64,000 bases of DNA, taken from Riptortus pedestris. Taxonomy: Eukaryota; Arthropoda; Insecta; Hemiptera; Alydidae. Each line of letters starts with the position of its first letter. Position 1 is the stretch's first letter. The notes under the pieces are model-generated. The model saw only the letters and a program-made list of their open reading frames with translations. It was not told where the DNA came from and ran no database searches. The DNA lies in NCBI GenBank assembly GCA_019009955.1, contig CM032228.1:131675001-131739000 (forward strand). The letters run 5' to 3'. Of the stretch, positions 21,068 through 31,341 are shown in pieces. The translations under genes and the position numbers were made by a program.

Positions 21068-23215
21068 TTCTTTTTTTTTCGGTGGGCTTTACGGACATTG
21101 GAAATCTTTAGCCACCATTACTAGCGTCCTCCACCTCTGCCTATCATGGGCGATGGCTTTCCAGTGCATTACATGGAACTCCATATCTTCCTTCTTCGCC
21201 CTGTAAACCCATCTCATCTTCGGTCTCTCTTGTAGCCGACTACCCACTACTGCCTAGTATATGGGCCTGTTGGGTTGCTTCTTGCCACATGTCACGCCCA
21301 TTGCAAAATCTTAGCCTTGTAAATTTGACGTTTCCCTGGAAATCCCTGGTCCGTCATTATCTTCCAAAGACAGCTTCTATCAACTGAATCATTAATTGCT
21401 TTAAAGACAATGAATAGGGCGTGAGCATCTTCCTCTACCTCCCACCGCTTCTCAAGTATCTGTCTGACGGAAAATATCTGATCCGACGTTATTCTTCCTC
21501 TTCTGAACCCTGCCTTATAATCTCCTAAGGCTCTCTCGTAATACGGGTTCATCCTATTAAGCATTATATACGTCAGGATTTTGTACGCTAATGGGAGCAG
21601 AGCGATTCATCTGTAGCTTTCACACTCATTAGTGGATCTTTTCTTCAGGATTGAACATATGTTCCATTCGGGCTGCGTTCGTCCCTGCAGATCTTTAGGC
21701 TAACTTGATTGATTTAGCTCATGAATTGCTCCCCTCCATCTTTGAACAGTTCGCCACCCACACCGTCAATCCTAGGTGCTTTCCCCATTTTGATTTTGTC
21801 GACTATCATCTCCACATCCCAAAGTTCTAACTGCTCAACCGTACTTCCAGTTCCTCAGAATGCTCCATGTCCTGTAAGGCTTCCCCTATTTAGTAACTGC
21901 TGGGAGTACTCCTTCCAAATATCTAGCGCTCCCTCCCTCACCGCTGTCACTTTTCCGTCTTTTCTTTTAATTTGAGTGTTTCTCCCTTTATAACTGGTTC
22001 TTTCGTTTCTTGAATCGGCGTAGAACTCATAGACCTTCCATTGTGCCAATTGTCCTATATTCCTTGGAGCCGCAGAGACAGGAACAATCTCTTGGCTTTT
22101 CTGAGAGTTGTATATGCTGCTTTTTGAGATATCTGGTACATATCTCTTGATTCCCTGTCTCCTTTGCCTTTAACTGTTTTCTTTCCTCCAGAGCCTTCTG
22201 GCATTCTTCCATGAACCAGTTTTTGGCTGACATCTTTCCTGTACTCCAACCACCTGACAGACTGCTTTTTTCATTGCATTCCACATTGTAGCCTAGTGCT
22301 CAAGAATTGGTGAACTGTCTACGTCTAGTACTTGTTGGAACAAACCTATTGGCCAATTCTGTTTTATATAGCAATTGAGGATCTGGCTCTTTAATTGGTT
22401 TTTGTTCTTCATACCGGATCCTTTTAAGAATGCTCTCAGTCTTGTGAATTCTCTTTAATTGTTGGTTGAATTAAATTCTAACCAAGGAATGATCGGAATT
22501 ATAGTAGCCCCCCCCCCTTCAAACTCCTAGCTTATTTAAGGAGCTTCGGCGTCTTTCCACGTGAACAATGTATATTTATTATAGTATATTTATGGATGTC
22601 CTTATGTGGGAACATGGTATTACTTACTACCAGATTTTTAACCGAAGCAAAGCTTATCCATTTAATTCCATTGTTACCACTTGTGTCATGAAGACTGTGC
22701 TACTATTGTTGGCCGAAACTGAGGTTTTTCGCACATCTTAGCATTGAAATCCCTTTCAAGATAATATCTTGAATAACCTCATGTCATTGAATGTTTCCAT
22801 AAATGCCATTCAATTGCTCATAGAAGTCATCCTTGAATGCCTTCTTGTTCTTCGAGGTGCATAAACATTAATGATTGATTTATTAAACCACCAACATTTT
22901 ATTCTTAGCACAGGAATTCGGTCTTTAACCGGATTGAAACATATGACAGACTTCCTGTCTCTAGGATTTACAATGAAGGCATTTCCTTCTGTGTGGTTAA
23001 GTCTGTTGCTTCAGCTGTAGAAAAGCGTGAACCCGTCAATAGTGATTTCACCATTCTCGGCCAACGACGCTTCTTGAAGGGCTACAATTTCGAGGATATA
23101 CTTCTTGGCTTCATTAACCACCGTTTGAGCTGTTCGTGGTCTGGATAAGCTCCGAACACTCCACGAAGCTAGTTGGAGTCCTTTAAAAAGCCTGAGGCCT
23201 TCGCCTTATTTAAAC
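21068..23215 (-). pseudogene. LINE with AP endonuclease and reverse transcriptase, internally deleted
   Basis: The copy reads on the minus strand from about 23200 down to a run of nine T (minus-strand poly-A) at 21068-21078. The AP endonuclease start is LASWSVRSLSRPRTAQTVV, then KYILEIVALQEASLAENGEI, NHTEGNAFIVNPRD and INVYAP; a frameshift then leads to AFKDDFYEQLNGIYGN. A linker frame (22284-21855) contains MEECQKALEERKQLKAKE. The reverse transcriptase starts well (DYKAGFRRGRITSDQIFSVR, then LFIVFKAINDSVDR) but stops at 21292. The motifs from YADD onward are absent. The tail then resumes with RPKMRWVYRAKKED and HDRQRWRTLV. It resembles the LINE proteins commonly annotated as craniofacial development protein 2-like in invertebrates. 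Confidence 0.85.
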
Positions 23216-23739
23216 AGGCATTTCTAGTAATTGGATTCGTAATCATGATGTTTTACGTTGTCAGGCGATTACTCCAACGAATATTTTTATTCCAAACCGT
23301 ACTCGATCGATATTTATCCATTTCCGTCAACATTAGGTCGTATTCGTTTAATGTGGTTATAATCGGACCAAGTATGGTTGGGGGGGGGGGGTTAAAGAGA
23401 GAAGGAGTTCAAATTCAAAATATCCTCGTTATTAAGACACAAGTTAAAAAATGTTCTAGAGTCAATATTGTTAAACTAATGATTGTCTACAATTATTGTT
23501 CTATCCATTTACTCGAAACGCAAGCGATTTATTCGTACTTTCTGTCTTCAATAAACCACTACTTCTACTCATTGGATTTTTATTTAGAAAGAATATCAAT
23601 CTATATAGAAGAGAATATTTGGTGAAATGAGATCAGTAGTTTATCATACTAGTACTTTACAAATCTACTTAGTTTACGCAGCCTCTGCGTGACGGATTTT
23701 TCCTAAAATAAGGAGATAATATGAACAGAACGTGAAATT

Positions 23740-24085
23740 TAAGATAGACATGAGATGTTAAGGGGATCAGGTGCAAACAATTTGATTCACATTACTAGGG
23801 GCTGGAGTTTATAGCAGACAGAAAATACGAATATATAGGTTAATATACAAGTAGGAAAAAGAGGGTAAAGGAAATTAATTTTGAATAAAATTCATCGATC
23901 CGACTCATAATAATAACTCATCGTAACGGAGATGGAATTTATACTGTGTATAACCCCCCCCCCCCCCTATTCAGCTGTTAACGATCTTGATTCTATTTCC
24001 TACATAAAACCCTTAAACTACGAGTTCGTACCGATCGCACTAATAATTACAACTGCTAGATAACAGACAAGAATAGTATTATAAT
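23740..24085 (-). mobile_element. HINE-like fragment, minus strand
   Basis: GATCCGACTCATAATAATAA, a long poly-C tract, CAGCTGTTAACGATCTTGAT and ACGAGTTCGTACCGATCG are the minus-strand interior of the family. Both ends are missing. It follows the 3' end of the preceding copy in opposite orientation. Confidence 0.65.
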
Positions 24086-25049
24086 CCTGAAAATTTGAGT
24101 TTTTCAGATTTCAATAGAATTGTCTGATTAGATCTTCCTTCCACCCATGTTAATTAGTTTCTGCATGACATCTGTCCATAGTAGTAATCGCCTGATGGTA
24201 TATTTTAGTAACATTATTGTGCATCTGTTCTCCTTTATATTCTGTCCCTGTCAATATCTTGCAACATGCCGTAATATCTGAGTCAACTCATATGCTTTAT
24301 TGCACAGTCTTCCCGTATCAGTGACGCAATTGTCTTTTAGTAAATCTAGAAGATCTAATAAAAATTACATTGTAATTTGTATATGGTTGACAGTGAAATT
24401 AAAGATTCTTTTCAAATAAAAATGTTTAACATAAATCTTCTCGTACTAATGGATAGATGTTAATGTCACATTTAAGAACAATCCCTGGAATTGTTGGCAG
24501 TTGAGCCACAGTCAGAAAAACCTTTAATCTAAACTCTTCAACTGGTTTTTCCAGAAATACGAAATGTTTTCCAAATGAGCATAAACAACCAGTATATTAG
24601 CAATATATTGAACAATAAAATATTGTTTACATGGATGATGAGCAACAAGAAATAAATGTAGACCGGCATTAACTCTATTAAAACCAGAGCCACTCCTCCT
24701 TGGAAGGGATCCTACTCTCAGAATAAACCTAAAAGAAGAGTTTGAGCCAAGGTCATATTTTCTCCAATCTCCCCACCTCCTTAATTTCCTGTTAACAAAC
24801 CCCCTTCTCCTTCGTTAAAATAGCCCAGTGACTAGCAGCCCTTGATTAGCATCACATCTAACCACCATCTTAGTTTATCGAGTCAATTAATGTCTTATTG
24901 CATAATTATTAATGCAATTTTCAGTACACTTTAATATCTTTTAATTATCATATCTCCTTCAGCTTTAACCTTTAACATCAAATAAAATTTTATTAAATAA
25001 GGCATCATTTACTTTCAACGATGAGTACTATTTCGAATTAGCTTTTGTA
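24086..25049. other. Unannotated AT-rich stretch
   Basis: I recognise nothing here. Confidence 0.6.
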
Positions 25050-25710
25050 TTTAGCATATTTCCTAGCAGGGCAATGGCTATTGAGGTACCCAGTACGCGG
25101 TTATTGGGAAATGTTCTCTGCTGTTCGAAATTCTAAACAACACCGTTATTATGAATCGGATCGACAAAAAGGGAAAAACCAACGTCATTATACATTTAAT
25201 TCCCTGCAATTCTTGTTCTGTACTTTATTTTCTTTAACTGGTATAATAACCAAGTTGTTTACCTTTATTTTAGCGGTAAGTAAGCCATTTCATAAAACGA
25301 CAATTTATATCGCCTTAGTTTACACCTAAATACGACTGTTTTATCAGACAAGAAGTAGTAGGGGTACAGATCTCCGTTACTACGAGAGGAGCTGAAGAAA
25401 TCTATGTAGTAAATCTTATTACAAATTAAATTTTCTGTTGTGCAATACATTTTTCTCTATCTTGAATATTATCCAAGATATTGCTTTTTTTTTGTCTTCG
25501 GCATACCCCCACTCCTACGAATGTTCACATCGGAGCACCTAAGCTACTAAAAATTTCTTTATCACTTGCAGAACCTGCATAAATGTGGTCCTGTTTACAT
25601 AGGATTCCTATTACAAAAAAAAAATGAAGAATTGATGATAGCAGATGAGTAGCATGTCGATTTGTTTAGTATCCTCAGTCACTGCGCAGTCAACGTTTTT
25701 TACTTCCTTT
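25050..25710 (+). mobile_element. HINE-like repeat, degenerate copy
   Basis: AGCATATTTCCTAGCAGGGCAA with TATTGAGGTACCCAGTACGCG marks the 5' side. TTATTATGAATCGGATCGAC and later module pieces follow. ATTTGTTTAGTATCCTCAGTCACTGCGC at about 25660-25690 marks the decayed 3' end. The central TA tract is absent. A 94-codon frame across it (25045-25329) is not a gene. Confidence 0.55.
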
Positions 25711-25721
25711 ATTTACTTTTT

Positions 25722-26160
25722 GAAGAAAAAGCCCGTAGAGGCGGTGAAAACTAAGCAGATTTCCTACGTGCTGGTATGACACACTATTAGTCTGTTCTTC
25801 ACATGTATTTTCTATTCGTAAATAAAAATCCAAAGAGTAGAAGTAGAGATTTGCTGAAGACTGAAACAAGAATGTACGAATAACTAGGTTAATACTTAAG
25901 AAAAAATATAGAGGATATAAAAAGCGCGATATGGGCGCACAATAACAGAGATATTTTGAATTTTCATATTAACTCTGACCCCCTTCACTATCATAGTCCG
26001 ATTACTGCCATAAACTACGATGAAGTTTAGCGTTGAATTAAACTGTTAATAATCGATTATAGTATAGATTAAATAAACATTTTCGAGTAAAAATCGTAAA
26101 ATCTTAATTGATGTCGTAATCACTTAACGTATTTCCATTGATCAGCTTATTGTTAATATG
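25722..26160 (-). mobile_element. HINE-like repeat, truncated minus copy
   Basis: The hairpin-end side is at left (GCCCGTAGAGGCGGTG, then AAAACTAAGCAGATTTCCTAC). Interior modules follow to about 26160. The palindromic end is missing. It sits tail-to-tail with the copy at 25050-25710. Confidence 0.55.
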
Positions 26161-28085
26161 ACATCCATATCAATTGTGAATCCACACCTCTATGCCAAGT
26201 GTATATATCCAACGCTTTATCACACATGGCTAACCTCAGCTACTTTCATTACAAAAAAAAACCCTTTTCAAAAATTTGAAAATATAAAAGGAGAAAAAGT
26301 AACCAAGAATCTATGTATGCTCATAGCTCATAATAAACCCTCATCTTGTGGACGACTATTCAACTATTCTAACGTGCATTTTGTTTGGCCTGCTAAATTT
26401 TATTGACCCTGAGAAAATTTTCCAGGAGTAAACAGTTTTAATTTTGGCCACAACTTACTATTTATTTCCATGCTTCAATTATAATTCATTGGAGTTCTTA
26501 CATAAATATTATTTATTGTTTAAAATACTGAAGTACTAAATAGTTGCCAGAAACGTTCGATACTTTCCGTGCATGTTCGTGCATTGTGCGTTATATGTAC
26601 AAAGTAAATAAAATTACTAGAGAACTTGTACATCAATTTCTTCTGCCTGAATTAAAATGAAAATTTTGGATCTACCAGGTTTCTGCTCCAGTCCATATTA
26701 CAGCAGCTAATTTCCTTTCCCACTGTCGCATACTTTCATCCATAACAACAAATTTTTTTTTTTCTTCCTCACTTCACTTTCCCTGGAACAAGGGACTATA
26801 TTTTTACATACCTCTCGACTTGTATTATTTACAATAATCGCTTTATAGATGACACAAATGGAATTATTTGTTGGTTTTCAATGTCGATTGAAGTCCGTCA
26901 GCCTGTAGTTGTTTGTAACATGCTACTTACTGTATACTTGACATTCTGCAAAAATATTTCGACTTTTCTTGTAAATATTGTCTATATTTTTTATTACAGA
27001 ATATTACTTGTAATTCATTGTTAACTGATGGCATCGATAGTGGGTTTATTCTATTTTCATATATCAAAAATTTGTGTTGTGTTGGGTTAATCAATATGGC
27101 GTGTGCAGTATTATCTCGTGCTGTTTATTTTCTATAATTCCATTACGTATTCCACTTTGTTGTTTTTCTTCTGATTGTGTAGACAAGGAAAGTCATAGTG
27201 CTTTAGTATTCCGTCTATATGGTACAGTAAGTGTTTTATGGGGTAGGTATTTTAACAGTATTCAGGTCATTTAATATCTCTTATTGAACCTCTTTTCCCT
27301 TAAGGAAATTCAGATATTCTATGGTGTAAGAACCATTTAAAATTTCCACAACAAGGAAACACTATTTATTTAAAGGCAGTGCTGACAAAAGCTGCATTTT
27401 TTATTCAGTTTGGTGGAGGAATTATAATAATTGTTGAAGGGGGACTAATTATAAAACTGAAGAAACGGTGGTTAAAAAACTATTCCAAGTATAAAACTGC
27501 ACTAGATATAATAGCACCAGTATACATGGATGAAACTGAAGGCATAAGGAGTTAAAGAAAATAATATACATAAGAACAAATATAGGCCGTCGAAACTAAA
27601 ATGAAAAAAATTACATTTTAGTGTTTCACTGATTACTATTAATTACTCGTAAGCTCTCTTAAATTCGTCGCTTATTTATATTTAAGTAGTATCAGGAGCA
27701 TTTTAACATACTCTTAATTTTAGACATTCGTTGAACATGAGACACTGAACATTTTCCCCAGCCATGAATAAAGGTTGTGATAATACCTAACTGAATTCTA
27801 AAACTCGGAATAAGCAATTGTTTATAATGTTATTTTTAAGCTGACATAACTGGAGCACGCAGGCAGGTTAATAACACGAAACAGCTGGTAATCTGAAGTG
27901 TATGAGAGTGTTGTAAGGATAAGGAAGGCTAGAAGTGGGATAGGGGTTGAATGTGCCTGGGGCTAATTGCAGAGAGCTTGTCGCTGTAAATCTTCCCCAG
28001 GCCCCTTTTGCTACCACACCGGCTCCCTCAACTCCCAATTAATATACTTTTGCAAAATATCCTTCCCTCCAATCCTTTCCATATG
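26161..28085. other. Unannotated AT-rich stretch
   Basis: No repeat copy or gene is recognised. Open frames of 82 codons (26158-26406) and 66 codons (27074-27274) have no family resemblance. Confidence 0.6.
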
Positions 28086-28405
28086 ATCCCAAGCCTAGAG
28101 CTGCGCATGAAGAGAACCTCCAATGCAAAAATTTCTGCATGAATACAAAATGAAACTTAATTACAAACATTCGAAAAATATTTGATATTGACTGTCATTA
28201 ATATATCCCAAGCCTAGAGCTACGCATAAAATGGACCTTTGTAAAACGCACACATATCATTAATATATAAGAGCGTCCAATGCAAAAATTTCTGCATGAA
28301 TAAAAAATGAAACTTTAGTCCGCTACATTTCAGAATTTTGTTAACATCGAAATAGAAGGAATTACAAACATTCGAAAAATATTTGATATTGACTGTCATT
28401 AATAT
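28086..28405. repeat. Tandem duplication, two unequal units
   Basis: Unit 1 (28086-28204) and unit 2 (28205-28405) both begin ATCCCAAGCCTAGAGCT. They share AATGCAAAAATTTCTGCATG and end ATTGACTGTCATTAATAT. Unit 2 carries two extra blocks of about 40 and 47 bp absent from unit 1, and the shared parts are almost identical. Confidence 0.85.
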
Positions 28406-29212
28406 ATCCAAAGTGGTTACGAAAGCCTATCTGCTTGCCTATGTTCCGGTTTGAGATAAAATACTCTGAACTGTAACGTTTGAAATATTTATGTTGATAT
28501 TAACTTTGACTAATCATTAATTTAATTACATGTCACAAGCAACTCAGTTTAAAACTTATTAAACCAGCAATTGATCTTATGAAAAAAATGTGATTCGCGG
28601 TTTTTGAACTACTACTGGATAAAAACGTCAATTACTGATGTTCAAGAGTAGTTTCTACTGGAAGGTGAACATATCTAACTTAACTTGTTAGTTCAGGTAG
28701 TTCAATGCGAAAAAACATCAGGCTTCAAGCTCGGCATAGATAAAGTCACCCACCTCTGATCTTTGATGACAAATTACTTGACGGGTCAAGTAATGATTGT
28801 TGTTTATGCAGCAGCGGGTTATTTCCTACAGTAGTACCGCCTGGTTGAGCAGATAGTTGGCATCTTAATAACTGTATGGTAGGTAACATCCGACCAAGGT
28901 CAAATCGTCATAATTTGTCAGGGTCCAAGCCCACCAGCGAGTCAACAACTTCACTGCTCAACGCAGAAAAATTGTTGTATTTTAAACTTTATTCTGCATA
29001 TTATTTAATATGAACTCAGAGGAGGGAATTAGATATCGGTGACCGTCCCTCCACTAACCAAGCCTGGGCATTACATGTAAGACCCCTCTCATGTTCCTAC
29101 TTTAAGGAGAAGAGTGAGCAGAGCAGAAATTTGTAACGAATTGAAAGAGGGAGTAAAGCCAGGGTGACACCATACAAACGAACCTACCCCAGTGAGTATA
29201 GGAACACCATTA
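28406..29212. other. Unannotated stretch
   Basis: No gene or repeat family member is recognised. Confidence 0.55.
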
Positions 29213-29240
29213 CCAGATTTCGCTTAAGGGTTCATTTCAA

Positions 29241-29244
<4 letters not shown>

Positions 29245-29279
<35 letters not shown>
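29245..29279. repeat. (TA)n microsatellite
   Basis: This is the TA tract of the HINE-like copy and the landing site of the inserted element to its right. Confidence 0.95.
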
Positions 29280-29281
<2 letters not shown>

Positions 29282-29349
29282 AGCATAGTTTAGTGGCAAG
29301 GTTCACCAATAAAACACCATTCTTTCCCCACAGATTTTATTAAAATTAC

Positions 29350-29382
29350 CCTACAGGTTTCGTAACACCATCTCTTCAGGGA
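29350..29382 (-). ncRNA. Hammerhead-like core, degenerate
   Basis: The minus strand reads CCTGAAGA, an 11-nt spacer, then GAAACCTGTAGGG. CTGAAGA fits CUGANGA and GAAAC fits the second box. Helix II is not convincing in this copy. Confidence 0.35.
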
Positions 29383-29611
29383 ACTTTCCTCTTCAACAAT
29401 TAATATCGTTAATTTATAAAATCCTTATGAAAATTGATTGCTGCATTAACTCATTAATAAACGTTTACTATATTTAATTACATATTGTCTAAATTTAAAT
29501 TACATATTCTTCTTTTTCTGGACCCAATTTTTTCTGTTCTTCATAGTTTCATAGCAGGGGTCACCAATAAAAAAAAGTTTGTCCACTCAAACTTTATTGA
29601 TGTTGCCCTAC

Positions 29612-29646
29612 ATGTTTCGTGGCTTATATACCACCCCTTCGGGGGC
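29612..29646 (-). ncRNA. Hammerhead-like core, second copy
   Basis: The minus strand has CCCGAAGGG, helix GTGGT/GCCAC and GAAACATGTAGGG. Helix II is good but the first box is changed (CCGAAGG for CUGANGA), so this copy is probably inactive. Confidence 0.35.
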
Positions 29647-30678
29647 TACCCATTTCTGAAAAGCACGTTCACTGTAACTGTCCCTTCCTCACTCGGGAGG
29701 CCTTTGGTTCGAACCATGAAACTATTCTATGACGAAATTACATATTGTTTACTTACAGTTATGAAGTACTCGGTCCCTCTTTACTCGTTAAAACGACCCT
29801 TCCGCACTGAGGTGGCCGTTGAAACTGAGGTTCCCAAAGCAGGCTATACCAGCTGACTATAAATCAATTAATTTATCACGTCAAAACCTGGAACTCGATT
29901 ATTTCGACATTTAGGTGTGACGTTAAAATAAGCGGTCGTATGTAAGCCACGAGACATGTAGGGCAATTTTGAATAAAATGTGCGGTGAAATAATGGTTTT
30001 TTTTATTGGTCATCCTTGCCACTAAACTACGTAGAATATTAGATCCAGAATAACGTTCATACTTCTCTGTTAACGCTCTAGCGGTAGCAATCTTTGTTTT
30101 ATGTTCACCAAACTTCGTATTTAAAAACCTTTTATTTAAAACTAAAGATCAAGTTTGTTAGGTTTGAAATAAAATCAGATCAGTAAAAGGAGGTTAGAGG
30201 GGGAATTTTGAAAATTCAAAAAAATCTTTTATAATGAGTTGGATAGAAACATGTTACAGAACGAATCTTGTTGAACTATTTATGATCACAATTATTGAGT
30301 TATACATTTTTTCCTAACTCAAATATGTAGGGAGTTATTCATAGTTCTCGGGGTTGAGTAAAAACCCTCACTATTAATTATCGAATTATGCCTTGGAAAT
30401 AGAGATTATACGAAGAAATGGCATTACTAGTGAGTTATTCCAGATTGCATTATTAGTGTGGAGTGCGAATAATCTGTTTAACCTCCCCCCCCCCCTGAAC
30501 TACTAGCTACAGCATTGTATAAGCGTAGACAAGAAGGTTATAAAGATGCATTGAAGCGACAACTATCTTATCTGGTGCTCATCAGAACCTGACATGCCGT
30601 AGAAAGAGCTCGAAAAAAGTTAGTATAAGTAAATTTTAGAGTATTTAAATATAGATGTAGCCAACCTGAGTATTTAAA

Positions 30679-30683
<5 letters not shown>

Positions 30684-30731
<48 letters not shown>
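30684..30731. repeat. (CA)n(TA)n microsatellite
   Basis: A CA tract passes into TA at the left edge of the HINE-like fragment that follows. Confidence 0.95.
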
Positions 30732-30866
30732 ATTTTGAACGGACCACATTTTCGTCATCTCCTGGGTAGGATCGATGGACATTTGAAGATATTTTTCGAA
30801 AATCTTGTCATGAGTACGACCTCAATAACTGATTTCCCTTAAGGGAAATCCGCTAACAATGTTGAG
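30732..30866 (-). mobile_element. HINE-like 5' end fragment, minus strand
   Basis: TTGAACGGACC, TTTTCGTCATCTCCTGGGTA and TGAGTACGACCTCAATAAC precede the palindrome TTTCCCTTAAGGGAAATCCGC. The copy is cut off at its TA tract on the left, so only the terminal 135 bases remain. Confidence 0.75.
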
Positions 30867-31297
30867 GGTGATTTTTTTCATGCACTTCAGGTTATTGCTG
30901 AGTGGCTAGAGGATGTAAAACCAACATGCATATAGAAAAGTGGTTTAATAAGCATCAGAGATCAAAGTCAAATTATTGCCTTACTTGTGAATAGTCGAGA
31001 AGTTTCCTTTTACAACAAATTAAAAAAAAAATAAGAATCCTCTTTCCTGTATCATGGAACCAGTGGCTAATGAACTTGGATTAGAAGTTAAACAATCGTT
31101 TGGATATTATAAATAGGCACAGAATAGAATAATAACAGACTATGCGAAAATTTAATAATACATAGGTATTGTATAGTTCAGTACCAGGAGAACAAGGAGA
31201 TATGTTAGTCGTGAATAAATATTTTCCCTCCATTGAATTTCTATTAAACTTATCAGCTTACTTAAGTAAACTAATTTAAATAGTGTAATGTTGTTGC

Positions 31298-31341
<44 letters not shown>

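Larger units (their letters stand above)
17345..23705 (+). mobile_element. HINE-like repeat carrying nested Penelope and LINE insertions
   Basis: HINE-like sequence is split into three parts. At 17345-17472 there is GGTCCGATTTTCGAAA and AAAAATTGTGCATAATC. At 20941-21066 there is ATTTGTACC..., AAGCTTAAATGCCAAAT and GTGATCAAGTCATCAATTAA. At about 23260-23705 there is CCGTACTCGATCGATATTT, a long poly-G tract and a decayed 3' end with GTTTACGCAGCCTCTGCGTG and GACGGATTTTT. A Penelope-like element separates the first two and a LINE separates the last two. The 5' palindrome is not found. Confidence 0.6.
29286..30030 (-). mobile_element. Penelope-like terminal-repeat remnant
   Basis: Three related blocks carry the features TTTAGTGGCAAGG..., ACCAATAAAA and CCCTACANGTTTCG. 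Two lie in the same orientation (29286-29385 and about 29545-29655) and one is inverted (29935-30030). The outer ends TTTAGTGGCAAGG and CCTTGCCACTAAA are inverted. Two direct copies plus one inverted terminal copy is the layout of the complete Penelope-like element at 17473-20940. No reverse transcriptase is seen. The 123-codon frame at 29485-29856 is not recognised. Confidence 0.5.
29213..30490 (+). mobile_element. HINE-like repeat interrupted in its TA tract
   Basis: ACCAGATTTCGCTTAAGGG and TTCATTTCAAAACTATAT form a shortened 5' side with the TA tract at 29245-29279. The copy resumes at 30058 with TTCTCTGTTAACGCTCTAGC, exactly the sequence that normally follows the TA tract. Modules run to AATAATCTGTTTAACC near 30483. 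The intervening 29286-30030 segment is Penelope-like. Confidence 0.6.
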
